Positions 47,323 to 56,382 of a stretch of 64,000 bases of DNA are shown here, piece by piece. A program made the position numbers and the translations under genes. Location: the NCBI RefSeq assembly GCF_000720635.1, contig NZ_JOCF01000073.1, positions 19,175-83,174 on the forward strand, written 5' to 3'. The number at the start of each line of letters is the position of its first letter. Positions within the stretch are counted from its first letter, which is position 1. Under the pieces are notes generated by a model, which saw only the letters and a program-made list of their open reading frames with translations, did not search any database and was not told where the DNA came from. The DNA comes from Streptomyces sp. NRRL WC-3742 (lineage in GTDB: Bacteria > Actinomycetota > Actinomycetes > Streptomycetales > Streptomycetaceae).

Positions 47323-48581
47323 GGTGTCTCCTCCTGTCCGTCGTACTTGCCGAGGAGCACCACCGCGTTGTTGCCCCCGAACGCCAGGCCGTTGTTCTGC
47401 ACGATCCGCAGGTCGGCCTCGACGGCCTGGTTGGGCACGCAGTCCACGTCGCACTCCGGGTCGGTGGTGACGTGGTTGATGGTCGGCGGGATGAACCGGT
47501 TGGCGATCGCCAGCGCGCAGCCGATGGCGGCGAGCGCGCTGGCCGCGCCCATCGAGTGGCCGAGCATCGACTTCATCGAGACGGTGCGCGGCGTGTCCCC
47601 GCCGAACACCTCGCGGATGGCGGCGACCTCGGTCACGTCGTTGGCCTTGGTGCCGGTGCCGTGCGCCGAGATCAGGTCGACCTCGGAGCGCTCCACGCCG
47701 GCGTTCTCCAGGGCCAGTTCCATGCAGCGGGCGAGGCTGGCCTGGTTGGGCGCGACCTGGTGGTACGCGTCGCAGTTGAGGCCGTAGCCGAGCACCTCGG
47801 CGTAGATCCTCGCGCCGCGCGCCAGCGCCGACTCCAGGCGCTCCAGGACGAGGACGCCCGCGCCCTCGCCGGTGAGGATGCCCTTGCGGTCGATGTCGAA
47901 GGGCTGGCAGCGGTCCGGCGCGATGGTGCCCAACCGGTAGAAACCGGTGAAGGTCTTGCGGCACATCGCGTCGGCGCCGCCGCAGAAGGCGAACTCCGCC
48001 TCGCCGGAGCGGACGGCGTCGAACCCGTTGCCGATGGCGTAGTTGCCCGCCCCGCACGCGGTCGGGACGGTCACCGCCTCGACGTTCTCCAGGCCCAGCT
48101 CCTGGGCGATGGCGGCCGAGAGCCGCCCGGCCGGCACCCTGCGGGTGGCGACCGGGTCCAACTTCGCGGGGCCGAGGTCGAGTTCGGCCTGGACGAGCTG
48201 GTCCAGGTCGTAGGACTCGCCGTCGGTGGTGCCGATGGAGACGAGGCCGCGCCGCTCGCGCAGCTCGCCGGCGTCCAGGCCGGCGTCCTCCAGGGCCATC
48301 CGCGCGGCCGCCACCGAGAACTGCGTGGCCCGGCCGAGCTGTTCGACGTCGAGGCGGCGGATCCAGGCGTCCGGATCGAAGCCCACCACCTCGCAGCCGT
48401 TGGCGTGGGCGTAGCCCTCGGTGTCGAACACCGTGATGGGCCTGGCCCCGCTGCGTCCTTCGCGGAGCCCCTCGAGGAACTCCGTCGCCCCCAACCCGAT
48501 GCTGGAGACCACGCCGAGCCCGGTGAGGACCACGCGGTGCGGTCCTTCCCCGTCCGGGTCCACGCCGTGCCGTACCGACAT
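47316..48581 (-). CDS. Beta-ketoacyl-ACP synthase (FabF-like, active KS)
   Basis: A 421-aa FabF-type ketosynthase. It has HRVVLTGLGVVSSIG at the N-terminus, the nucleophile in VPTACGAGN (Cys about residue 175), ISAHGTGT and MKSMLGHSMGA with both active histidines, and the FGGNNAVVL end. An internal ATG at 48581 with GGGAGG 5 nt upstream gives normal FabF length. It is the second gene of the acyl operon, after the ACP. A second active KS in the same operon suggests separate initiation and elongation steps or two KS pairs. Confidence 0.92.
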   Translation of the reverse strand: MSVRHGVDPDGEGPHRVVLTGLGVVSSIGLGATEFLEGLREGRSGARPITVFDTEGYAHANGCEVVGFDPDAWIRRLDVEQLGRATQFSVAAARMALEDAGLDAGELRERRGLVSIGTTDGESYDLDQLVQAELDLGPAKLDPVATRRVPAGRLSAAIAQELGLENVEAVTVPTACGAGNYAIGNGFDAVRSGEAEFAFCGGADAMCRKTFTGFYRLGTIAPDRCQPFDIDRKGILTGEGAGVLVLERLESALARGARIYAEVLGYGLNCDAYHQVAPNQASLARCMELALENAGVERSEVDLISAHGTGTKANDVTEVAAIREVFGGDTPRTVSMKSMLGHSMGAASALAAIGCALAIANRFIPPTINHVTTDPECDVDCVPNQAVEADLRIVQNNGLAFGGNNAVVLLGKYDGQEETPC

Positions 48582-48643
48582 TCCGACCTCCCGATCCGCC
48601 TGGCTGCTGGCCCTGGTGCCCGTGCCGCGCACGGGCGTCGGGC

Positions 48644-48898
48644 CTACCAGCCGGCCGGCTCCGCGACGACGGCGTAGACGCCGTCCAGGTTGACCATGCG
48701 GGGCAGCTCGGTCTGGTTGATGACGATGCCGAACTCCTTCTCCAGCGCGGCCAGGATCTCGATCGCGCGCAGCGAGTCGGCGCCGTGGTCCTCCTTGAAG
48801 AGGCTGGTCTCGGTGACCTCGTCCTCCTCGATCTCCAGGATGTCGCAGACGATTTCCTTGATGGTCTCAAGGCGGTCGGCACGCGTGCTGACGGTCAT
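48644..48898 (-). CDS. Acyl carrier protein, first gene of the acyl operon
   Basis: An 84-aa ACP with the phosphopantetheine Ser in HGADSLRAIEIL (about residue 42) and an acidic helix II. It opens the leftward type II PKS operon and is preceded by a strong SARP-type promoter array at 49076-49104. A second ACP lies at 40704. Confidence 0.92.
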   Translation of the reverse strand: MTVSTRADRLETIKEIVCDILEIEEDEVTETSLFKEDHGADSLRAIEILAALEKEFGIVINQTELPRMVNLDGVYAVVAEPAGW

Positions 48899-49075
48899 TT
48901 TCTCTGCCTCTCGAATGGAGCCTGATGGGGCCCTCACGGGGCCCGGTGAAATCCGATCGAAATCGGATGCGCCTAGGATTCGACTGCACCGGATGCGCCG
49001 AGTGTTTCCGTCGAATTCGCGCCGGGCTATTCCCCGGGGCGCTGCACGACAATTTCTAACAATTCTGTTCGAGTG

Positions 49076-49104
49076 CCCGCAAGAACCGCTGCAGCAAGCT
49101 GCCA
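49076..49104 (-). promoter_or_regulatory. SARP-type operator/promoter of the type II PKS operon
   Basis: The heptamers TGGCAGC, TGCAGCG and TTGCGGG are spaced exactly 11 bp apart, with the third as -35 element. GTTAGAAA follows about 15 bp later (49060-49053) as -10. It lies 178 bp before the ACP start and is one of the clearest copies. Confidence 0.65.
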
Positions 49105-49140
49105 GGACGGCGCGGGGGTATGCCCGGGGGAAGCCGGAAA

Positions 49141-49998
49141 TTACCGGATCAGGCCCTCGGAGAGCTGCACGGCGGCGTCCACCAGCGCACCCGCGAAGCG
49201 CCGCGCCGGGGTCCGGGTCAGGACGGCCACCGGCCCGTCCAGGGTCACCGCGGCCACCACCCGGCCGCCCGAGCCGCGTACGGGCGCGGCCAGCGAGGCG
49301 ACGCCCGCCTCGCCCGCGCCGAGGCTCTGGGCGAAGCCCTGGCGGCGCACCAGGGTGAGCGTGGCGGCGCCGAACCCGGCGCCGCGCAGCGCCTGGTGGA
49401 GCACCTCGGGCTCCTCCCAGGCCAGCAGCACCTGGGCGGCGGCGCCCACCTTCATCGGCAGCATGGCGCCCACCGAGGGCCGCGAGGGCGGCCCGCCCCT
49501 GGCACCGACCTCCGCCGCCGAGACGCAGACCCTCAGGTCGCCCTGTCTGCGGTAGAGCCGGGCGCTGGCGCCCGTACGGTCGCGCAGCATGTCCAGGACG
49601 GGCCCGGCGCCGAGCACCAGCCGGTCCCGGCCGGCCTCGACGGCCAGCTCGCCCAGCCGGGGCCCGAGGACGAAGCGGCCCTGAACGTCCCGGGTGAGCA
49701 GCCGCAGGGCCTCCAGGGCCACGGCCAGCCGGTGCACGGTCGGGCGGGCCAGCCCGGTGACGTCGGTGAGGGTGCGCAGGGAGGCGGGGCCCTCGGCGAG
49801 CACGCCGAGGAGCATCGAGGTCTTGTCGAGGACGCCGACGCCGCTGGTGTCCACGGCGGGCATCTCCCGGGGCGGGGTCACGGTCGTCGGCGGGGTCGGC
49901 GGCGCGGTCGGCAGCGCGGTCCTCGTCCCGGCCGTCGTGCCGGTCGTCGTGCCGGTGGTCGTGCCGGTCGTCGGCGGGGTCATCGTCACGGCGTTCAT
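49141..49998 (-). CDS. IclR-family transcriptional regulator
   Basis: A 285-aa protein with an N-terminal winged helix (LRTLTDVTGLARPTVHRLAVALEALRLL, about residues 70-105) and a GAF-like effector domain (SVGAMLPMKVGAAAQVLLAW through VAAVTLDGPVAVL). The first 45 residues are a Thr/Pro-rich low-complexity tract made from a 12-bp repeat, so the start may be internal. It is the third gene of the transacylase/thioesterase operon, 4 bp after the thioesterase. Its ligand and sign of regulation are unknown. Confidence 0.85.
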   Translation of the reverse strand: MNAVTMTPPTTGTTTGTTTGTTAGTRTALPTAPPTPPTTVTPPREMPAVDTSGVGVLDKTSMLLGVLAEGPASLRTLTDVTGLARPTVHRLAVALEALRLLTRDVQGRFVLGPRLGELAVEAGRDRLVLGAGPVLDMLRDRTGASARLYRRQGDLRVCVSAAEVGARGGPPSRPSVGAMLPMKVGAAAQVLLAWEEPEVLHQALRGAGFGAATLTLVRRQGFAQSLGAGEAGVASLAAPVRGSGGRVVAAVTLDGPVAVLTRTPARRFAGALVDAAVQLSEGLIR

Positions 49999-50002
49999 CG
50001 GC

Positions 50003-50752
50003 TCAGCCCAGTCTGGCGGCCAGGTCGCGCACCAGCGCGTCCCGCTGCCGGTTCAGGTAGAAGTGGTCGCCGGGCAGCACGGCGAGGTCGAAGCCGCCGG
50101 TGGTGACCTCGGCCCACTCCCGCAGGTCGGCGGCGCTCACCTCCGGATCGCCGTCGCCCACGTAGCCGACCACCGGGCAGTGCACCGGGTGGCCGGGCTG
50201 AGGTCGGTAGGTGCCGACGATCCGGAAGTCCGCCCGGATCGCGGGCATCACCAGCTCGTACAGGTCCGGGTCGTCCAGCAACCCCACGTCGGTGCCGCCG
50301 AGCCGGCGGACCTCCTCGACGATCGCCCGGTCCCCGCCCAGGTACGCCTCCTTGGGCCGCACCCGGTGCGGCGCGCGGCGGGCGGAGACGAACAGGGCGT
50401 GCGGGCGCACGCCGTGCAGGTGCTCCAGCCGCAGGGCGACCTCGTAGGCGAGGGAGGCGCCCATGCTGTGCCCGAACAGGGCGAGCGGCCGGTCGAGGTG
50501 GGGCAGCAGGGCGGCGGTCACGGCGTCCGCGAGGCGGGGCATGCTGTCGAGGCAGGGCTCGGCGATCCGCTCCTGGCGGCCGGGGTAGCGCGCGGCCAGC
50601 ACCTCGACGCCGGGCCCCAGTTGACCGCCCCACAGGTGGAACAGGCCCGCCGCGCCGCCCGCGTGGGGCAGGCAGACCAGCCGCCGTTCGGTCCGGCCCG
50701 CGGGGGCCGGGTAGCGCCGGAACCAGGCGCTGTCGACACCGGCGGCGATCAT
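50003..50752 (-). CDS. Type II (editing) thioesterase
   Basis: A 249-aa alpha/beta hydrolase of the external thioesterase family: CLPHAGGAAGLFHLW, nucleophile in FGHSMGASLAYEVAL, and the His in LPGDHFYLN near the C-terminus. Such enzymes clear mis-primed carrier domains of NRPS and PKS systems. The ATG overlaps the stop of the transacylase gene (ATGA). Confidence 0.93.
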   Translation of the reverse strand: MIAAGVDSAWFRRYPAPAGRTERRLVCLPHAGGAAGLFHLWGGQLGPGVEVLAARYPGRQERIAEPCLDSMPRLADAVTAALLPHLDRPLALFGHSMGASLAYEVALRLEHLHGVRPHALFVSARRAPHRVRPKEAYLGGDRAIVEEVRRLGGTDVGLLDDPDLYELVMPAIRADFRIVGTYRPQPGHPVHCPVVGYVGDGDPEVSAADLREWAEVTTGGFDLAVLPGDHFYLNRQRDALVRDLAARLG

Positions 50753-51792
50753 GCCGACACCTCCTGCCCGGCACGGGGGCCGGCAGGGAGTTCGGCGAGG
50801 GGTTCGGCCAGGGCTTCGGCAAGGGGTTCTGCAGGGGGCTCGGCCAAGGCTTCGGCAAGCTCCTCGGCCAGGGTTTCCAGCGCCTTCGGACCGTCCACCG
50901 CGAGCATCCGCGTCGCGGGCGAGATCCGGCGGACCATCCCGGCCAGCGTGCGGCCCGGGCCGAGTTCGACGAGCCGTCGGCAGCCCAGCTCCTCCGTCAG
51001 TGTGCGCACGCTCTCCTCCCAGCGCACCGGCGAGGTGAGCTGGCGCACGGCCAGCGCCGGCCAGTCGCAGTCCCCGTCGTGCGGCCGGGCGTCCGCGTTG
51101 GCGACGACCGGGGTGTGCCGGGGCGCGAACCGCACCCTCGCCAGCGCGACGCCGAGCCGCTCGGCGGCGGGCGCCATCAGCGGGCTGTGGAAGGCCCCGC
51201 CGACCGGCAGGGTGATCATCTTGGCGCCGACGCCCGGCGCGTCCACGGCCGCCTTCTCCACGCCCTCGCGCGATCCGGAGACCACCACCTGGCCGGGCGC
51301 GTTGAGGTTGGCCACCCACAGCTCCGCACCGCCCGCGCGCAGGCCGTCCACCAGCTCCGCGACCTTCTCCAGCGGGGCGCCCACCAGGACGCCCATCGTG
51401 CCGTCGGAGCCCTCGGCCGCCTCGCGCATCGCCCGTCCGCGTTCGGCGACCAGCGCGGCGCCGTCCGCCAGGCTCAGCGCCCCGGCGGCCACCAGGGCCG
51501 CGTACTCGCCGAGGCTGTGCCCGGCGCAGCCGGCCACCTCGGCCGGCAGGCCCGCGCGCCGCGCCTCCCGGTGGGCCATCATCGCGACGGCGAAGACCGC
51601 CAGCTGCGCCAGGTCGGTGCGCCGCAGCGTGTCCGCGTCGGTGCGCAGCAGCAGCTCCTCGACGTCCTCGCCCGCGTGCAGCGAGATCTCCTCCACCAGT
51701 GACCAGGCTTCGGTGTCGCGCCACGGCGCGCCCATCTCCTGTCGCTGCGTCCCCTGACCCGGGAACACCAGACCGATCGCTACCGGACTCAC
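50749..51792 (-). CDS. Malonyl-CoA:ACP transacylase (FabD-like)
   Basis: A 347-aa acyltransferase with LVFPGQGTQ, the nucleophile in GHSLGEYAAL and the His in GAFHSPLM. It would load malonyl units onto the two ACPs of the acyl operon. GTG at 51792 is chosen (GGAGGG 7 nt upstream). The C-terminal ~40 residues are an Ala/Glu/Pro/Leu repeat tail not present in typical FabD proteins. It is the first gene after the SARP-type operator at 52112. Confidence 0.9.
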   Translation of the reverse strand: MSPVAIGLVFPGQGTQRQEMGAPWRDTEAWSLVEEISLHAGEDVEELLLRTDADTLRRTDLAQLAVFAVAMMAHREARRAGLPAEVAGCAGHSLGEYAALVAAGALSLADGAALVAERGRAMREAAEGSDGTMGVLVGAPLEKVAELVDGLRAGGAELWVANLNAPGQVVVSGSREGVEKAAVDAPGVGAKMITLPVGGAFHSPLMAPAAERLGVALARVRFAPRHTPVVANADARPHDGDCDWPALAVRQLTSPVRWEESVRTLTEELGCRRLVELGPGRTLAGMVRRISPATRMLAVDGPKALETLAEELAEALAEPPAEPLAEALAEPLAELPAGPRAGQEVSA

Positions 51793-52318
51793 GGATTCAC
51801 CCTCCACGCCCTGTGCCGATGCCGGACCGGACCGGGCCGGCGCGTGTTCCGGGCGGAGGGCCGGACCCCGTTCGGGGGTGACGGGGATCCGGGCCTCCGC
51901 CATCGGTTTCGTCGGAGCGCCCGCGTCCTTACGGCGGGGGCCGGGGGAAGTCCCCGCCCTGGGCGCTGGCATTCCGGCAGCTCCCGAGGGGTGGGGCCAC
52001 CGGGCGCCGGACGACACCGACCGGGAATTCCCCGCCCGTCGCTCCCGGAATCACCGGGGGCGCTTCGTCGGGCGGAATTCCCGGAACATGTCTAACGGCC
52101 GCCGACCGGGGGCCGCAACAGTCGCTACAGGAAGCTGACAGGGGAGGTCCGGAGGAAATTCCGCTCCGCCGGGGGCATTTCCCGACGGCGGGCCCTCCGG
52201 GAGGTGTCCTCCGGGGAGAGCCCGCCGGGGAAGGCCCGCAGGGGCGGAACGCGGCGCGACCCCCGGCGCAGGGGCACCGGGGGTCGCGCCGTACAGGCGG
52301 TGAATCGTGCCGGGCCGG
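51793..52318. other. Intergenic region upstream of the transacylase operon
   Basis: This 526-bp stretch holds the transacylase promoter with the operator at 52112-52140. Its right-hand part is the 3' flank of the LuxR-type gene, GC-rich with short inverted repeats of no clear terminator quality. No further gene was recognised. Confidence 0.5.
52112..52140 (-). promoter_or_regulatory. SARP-type operator/promoter of the transacylase-thioesterase-IclR operon
   Basis: In the gene direction TGTCAGC, TGTAGCG and TTGCGGC follow at 11-bp spacing; GTTAGACA follows about 15 bp later (52096-52089). The layout is the same as at 49076 and 37819. Confidence 0.65.
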
Positions 52319-53254
52319 TCAGGCCCTGCGTGCCGGGACGGCGTGGTCCTGGGCGGCCGAGCCCGGGCCCTCCGGCTGTCGGGGCACGCCCACCCAGGGC
52401 GTGTCCGTGGGCCGGGCCGCCCCCGCGGGGGGCTGCGCCGGCTGGCCGGGCTGCGAGTTGCCGGGCAGAAGGCCCAGCTCGAAGGCCCTCGCGCCCGCCT
52501 GGAAACGGGAGTTGGCCCTCAGCAGCTCCATGATCTCGGCGACGTACCGACGGTAGGTGCGCACCGACACCGACAGTTCGCGCGCGGCCACCTCGTCGGT
52601 GACCCCGGCGTTCAGCCAGCCCAGGATGCGCACCGCGAACTCCGTCCGCGCCCGGTCGCCGAAGTCGACGTGCTCGCTGGCCGGTACGGCGTGCCGCCAC
52701 ACCCCGCCGAGCAGGGTGTAGAGCGTGCGCAGCACCGAGGGCGCCCGGATCACGGACGCCTCGCGCACCGCCGCGGCGCCCGACTCCACGCAGACCAGCG
52801 CCGCGCTCTCGTCCACCAGGACGGCCTCCAGCATCGGCATCCTGGCCAGCCGCACCTCCAGCGGCCGGCCGCGGGCCGCGTGCACGCGCAGGAACTCCCG
52901 GTCGAACATCGCGGGCGGGCACAGCAGCCTGACCTTCACCGCGTCACCCTTGGTGGACAGCAGTCCGTGCAGGGCGAGGTGGATGGCCTTGGCGTGCACC
53001 ACGTCCGTCGCGAAGACCACGTCGACCGTCCGCCTGGCCCCCGCGATCATCTCCTCGATGGTCCCGAGGACGTTGCCGTCGTCCGCGGCCACCATGGCGA
53101 CGGGCGACTGGCCGGCCCGTCGGTCCCGGTGCCTGGCCACGGTCGCCTCGATGAGGGTGCGGACCTCCAGTAACGCCTGGACGACCTCGTCTCCTCCCAC
53201 CGCCGCACCGGCCGACGCCGGCTGCTCGTCCCGTGGCAGTCTCGAATTCGTCAA
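52319..53254 (-). CDS. LuxR-type (HTH C-terminal) pathway regulator, TTA-containing
   Basis: A protein of about 311 aa. The N-terminal two thirds resemble the effector domain of stand-alone LuxR/TrmB-like regulators of actinomycete clusters (VDVVFATDVVHAKAIHLALHGLL). The C-terminal helix-turn-helix is FAVRILGWLNAGVTDEVAARELSVSVRTYRRYVAEIM, followed by a Pro/Gln-rich tail. TTG at 53254 is preferred because GGAGG stands 8 nt upstream; longer GTG starts exist. Codon 28 is TTA (53171-53173), so expression should need the bldA tRNA. Probably a cluster regulator working with the SARP; its targets are not visible. Confidence 0.82.
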   Translation of the reverse strand: MTNSRLPRDEQPASAGAAVGGDEVVQALLEVRTLIEATVARHRDRRAGQSPVAMVAADDGNVLGTIEEMIAGARRTVDVVFATDVVHAKAIHLALHGLLSTKGDAVKVRLLCPPAMFDREFLRVHAARGRPLEVRLARMPMLEAVLVDESAALVCVESGAAAVREASVIRAPSVLRTLYTLLGGVWRHAVPASEHVDFGDRARTEFAVRILGWLNAGVTDEVAARELSVSVRTYRRYVAEIMELLRANSRFQAGARAFELGLLPGNSQPGQPAQPPAGAARPTDTPWVGVPRQPEGPGSAAQDHAVPARRA

Positions 53255-53717
53255 CGGTCCGGCCTCCACGCGGGTCGCAGGCCCTTCAGAAGGCCGTCGC
53301 GCGGCAAGGCGGACTCCATACACACTGTTCTCATGACTTCCCCCGTCATGTGCGACGGATCGGGGAGATCCCGGTCCCGATCCGGTCAAGTCGATCAAAC
53401 TGGTCCAGAAGAGTACCGGCCTCCCCCCACACCCGGTCCCAGCAAGGGAGGCGACCCCGTGGCCAGGCCGAAAACAGCGGGAGCGAAACAGGGCGATCAT
53501 CCCTATTTCGAGCCGAACGCTAACTCGACTGCCGATGCTCCGTCAACGCATCGGCAGATAGGTGAGCGATCAACGAATCGGAGTTACGAATAACCGATGT
53601 GACAACACGTCAGTTGTGCGGAAGGTTTCCTTCCGACCGGAATACGGCGGCCCGGCAACACCGAATCGGCCAGGGCGTGGCCGATTCCCGGAGCCGCGCC
53701 CTCGGGAGCGGCGGCCT
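53255..53717. other. Intergenic region between the LuxR-type and formamidase genes
   Basis: About 460 bp, noticeably less GC-rich than the genes around it, contains the LuxR promoter. It includes a perfect 10-bp inverted repeat with a 9-nt spacer (53529-53538 / 53548-53557). No convincing reading frame of coding quality was seen. Confidence 0.5.
53529..53557. promoter_or_regulatory. 10-bp perfect inverted repeat, possible operator
   Basis: CTGCCGATGC and its exact complement are separated by 9 nt in the AT-richer region upstream of the LuxR-type gene. This suits a dimeric regulator; a terminator for the formamidase gene is the alternative. Confidence 0.4.
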
Positions 53718-54635
53718 TCAGGAGCCGGCCGGGGTGAGCGCCGACCGCCACCGCGGCAGCGGCCGCGCAGGCAGCCCCATCTGCGCCAACACGGCCGCAC
53801 CCAGCCGCGATTCGGGCCGGCCGAGGTCGTACGGCAGGTCGAAGTGGTGGCGCCGCGGCTCCACGATGCTGACCACCGGCGCGCCCAGCCGGCGGGCCAC
53901 CCCGGCGAAGTCCTCGTGCTGGCGCCCGAACTCCCTGGTCTCGTTGCCGCCCCGGGCGATCACCAGCGGCGGAAGACCTGGCCTGAGGTGGTGCAGCGGA
54001 CTGTTGCGGTACGAGCCGGCCGGGTCCAGGCCCAGCGCGTCGTTGACGTACGTCAGCCGGATCGGCTCCAGGTCGTAGACCCCGCTGAGCAGGGCCGCTC
54101 CCGCGATCCGGCCGGCCGTCCCGCCGTCCGGGTCCAGCAGCGCCATGATCGCCAGGTGCGCCCCGGCGGAACTGCCGCTGAGGTGGATGCGCTGCGGATT
54201 CACACCCAGGGAAGCCGCGTTGACGAACAGCCAGCGCACCGCCCGGCGCACCATCGCCACGATCTCGTCCAGCGAGTGCGCGGGCGCCAGCCCGTACCCG
54301 ACGGCGGCGAAGGCCGCGCCCCTGCCCACGAAGTCGGGGGCGGCGAACGAGGCGTCCTCCTTGCCGAGTTCCTGCCAGTAGCCGCCGTGGACGAAGACCT
54401 GCAGGGGGGCGTCCGGCTCCGACGCCGGGAAGAAGTCGAGCCGTTCGCAGTCCGCCGGGCCGTACCGCAGATCCCGGCGCACGGTCAGCCGGTCGCGCGC
54501 GGCGGCACTGCGCGCGGCATATGCCTCCAATTCGACGGCCAGGTCCTCGATGCAGGAGCTCGGCGAATACGCCTCGGCCAACTCACTGTGATCGAACTCT
54601 CGGTAAACACGGACAGGAAAGGTGGTGGTCGCCAT
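53718..54635 (-). CDS. Kynurenine formamidase-like alpha/beta hydrolase
   Basis: A 305-aa alpha/beta hydrolase with the HGGYWQ oxyanion motif typical of eukaryotic-type arylformamidases, a nucleophile elbow in LSGSSAGAHLA and a C-terminal His in PRRHHFDLPYDL. It would hydrolyse N-formylkynurenine, the product of the dioxygenase at 9828, to kynurenine. General carboxylesterases share the fold, so the assignment leans on the HGGYW motif and context. ATG at 54635 has GAGGA 8 nt upstream. A degenerate SARP-type heptamer array lies at 54823-54851. Confidence 0.75.
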   Translation of the reverse strand: MATTTFPVRVYREFDHSELAEAYSPSSCIEDLAVELEAYAARSAAARDRLTVRRDLRYGPADCERLDFFPASEPDAPLQVFVHGGYWQELGKEDASFAAPDFVGRGAAFAAVGYGLAPAHSLDEIVAMVRRAVRWLFVNAASLGVNPQRIHLSGSSAGAHLAIMALLDPDGGTAGRIAGAALLSGVYDLEPIRLTYVNDALGLDPAGSYRNSPLHHLRPGLPPLVIARGGNETREFGRQHEDFAGVARRLGAPVVSIVEPRRHHFDLPYDLGRPESRLGAAVLAQMGLPARPLPRWRSALTPAGS

Positions 54636-55036
54636 CGACGAAATCCTCGTCTGGTCGCGGGGGATCGCCGGAGTCCGCGTCGATGAACCCTCACGCGGCT
54701 GCGGTGAAGCGCAACTCCCGGGCGGTCGACGTCACCGCAGCGGGCGGCGACGGAACGCGGCACGGAAGCCGGCGATTCGAACTGGCACCCAGTGAAGCAG
54801 CGGCCCCGGGCCCCGTCGCCGATCGGTCACCAAGCGTGCATGAAGCTGACACCCCCTCATGTACACCGGCACTTTGCCGCCAATCGAACAGACATGCCGG
54901 TGCGCGACCCCCCGCTTACGTAAGGTCGGAACCCGGGGACGCACACGCACCACGCGCACCGCGCAGGACGCACGCACGACGCACCGCGCGCCACCTACGG
55001 CGCGCACCACGCACCACGCACCGACGGGGAGGGCCC
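54636..55036. other. Divergent intergenic region, right boundary of the cluster
   Basis: This 401-bp region separates the last leftward cluster gene from the rightward polyprenyl synthase. It contains the heptamer array at 54823-54851 and, near 54950-55020, a low-complexity CGCACCACGCAC-type tract before the synthase start. Confidence 0.5.
54823..54851 (-). promoter_or_regulatory. Degenerate SARP-type operator upstream of the formamidase gene
   Basis: TGTCAGC and TGCACGC at 11-bp spacing match the other arrays; the third repeat (TGACCGA) and the GTTA -10 element do not. The distance to the gene start is about 190 bp. Confidence 0.4.
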
Positions 55037-56095
55037 ATGAACAGCCTCACGACGCACGACGTCCCGCCGACGCAGGCACCCAACCGCCTGCTCGACGCCC
55101 TCCCCATCACCGACCCCGACCTCGTCGCCCGGCTGCGACGCCGCCTCGACCAGGTCGAGCAGCGCCTGCTGGACGTCACCCACGGCGACGGCACCCACCC
55201 GGCCGCCGAGGCCACCGGCCACCTCATCTCCGCCGGCGGCAAGCGGCTGCGCCCCCTCCTCGCCCTGCTCGGCGCCGAGTTCGGCGACCCCTCGGCGAGC
55301 GGCGTGGTGGACGCCGCCGTCATCACCGAACTGGTCCACGTCGCCTCCCTGCACCACGACGACGTCATGGACTCCGCCCCCACCCGCCACGGCGTCCCCA
55401 GCGTCAACGCCCAGTGGGGCAACACCCTCGCCGTCCTCACCGGCGACCTCCTGCTCGCCCGCATCGCCCGGCTCGCCGCCGAGCTCGGCGAGGGCGCCGT
55501 CCGGCTCTACGCGGACACCGCCGACCGACTCGTCCGCGGCCAGCTGCGGGAACTGTCCAGCCCGCCCGGCCCCGAGGGTCAGCCCGAGCACCACTTCTCC
55601 GTGATCGCCGACAAGTCCGGCTCGCTGATCTCCGCCTCGATCCGCCTCGGCGCCCTCCAGGCGGGCGCGCCGCCGGAGGCCGAGCGCGCCCTCGCCGCCT
55701 TCGGCGAGCACCTCGGCTCGGCTTTCCAGATATCCGACGACCTGCTGGACATCACCTCCGAGCGCACCCAGTCCGGCAAGCAGCCGGGCACCGACCTCGC
55801 GATGGGCGTCCCCACCCTGCCCGTCATCCTCGCGCTCGCCGACACCAGCACGGCCGCCACCAGCGCGGCCGCCACCGAACTGCGCGACCTCCTCGAGTAC
55901 GCCGACCTCTCCGAGGAACCCGCCCGCGCCCGCGCCCTCGCCCTGCTGCGCACCTCCCCCGCCCTGGACCAGACCCGCGCCGTCCTCGCCGACCACCTCC
56001 GGCGCGCCCACGCCTGCCTTACCCCGCTCCCGCCCGTCCCCGCCCGCCAGGCCCTCACCACCCTCTGCGACGCCCTCGTCGGCCGCACCTCCTGA
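55037..56095 (+). CDS. Polyprenyl (long-chain isoprenyl) diphosphate synthase
   Basis: A 352-aa trans-isoprenyl diphosphate synthase with both Asp-rich motifs (HHDDVMD and DDLLD), GGKRLRPLL near the N-terminus and the LGSAFQISDDLLD helix. It likely makes the menaquinone side chain and belongs to the chromosomal flank rather than the peptide cluster. The ATG has a GGGGAGG site. Confidence 0.9.
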   Translation: MNSLTTHDVPPTQAPNRLLDALPITDPDLVARLRRRLDQVEQRLLDVTHGDGTHPAAEATGHLISAGGKRLRPLLALLGAEFGDPSASGVVDAAVITELVHVASLHHDDVMDSAPTRHGVPSVNAQWGNTLAVLTGDLLLARIARLAAELGEGAVRLYADTADRLVRGQLRELSSPPGPEGQPEHHFSVIADKSGSLISASIRLGALQAGAPPEAERALAAFGEHLGSAFQISDDLLDITSERTQSGKQPGTDLAMGVPTLPVILALADTSTAATSAAATELRDLLEYADLSEEPARARALALLRTSPALDQTRAVLADHLRRAHACLTPLPPVPARQALTTLCDALVGRTS

Positions 56096-56382
56096 CCCTC
56101 GGCCCGGCCCCTGACCCGGCCCCTGACCCGATCCCGGCTTGGCCCCGGCCCAACCCCGACCTTGACGCTGACCTGACACCGAGTCAGATCTGAGCTTTCC
56201 GCCGCCGCCTTCACCCCCTCTGACCTGCGGTTTCCGTCCGTTGAGCGAACAATTCGCCCGGCCGTGTTCCGATACCCGGGCGTAGAAGTTAGGTTGCACC
56301 GCAATGCGCGGTTCGTCCCCCACCCTCCGGCGCGACGAGCCGAGGGTCAGGCCGCGCGGGAAAGGCACAGGGCAACCCAACG

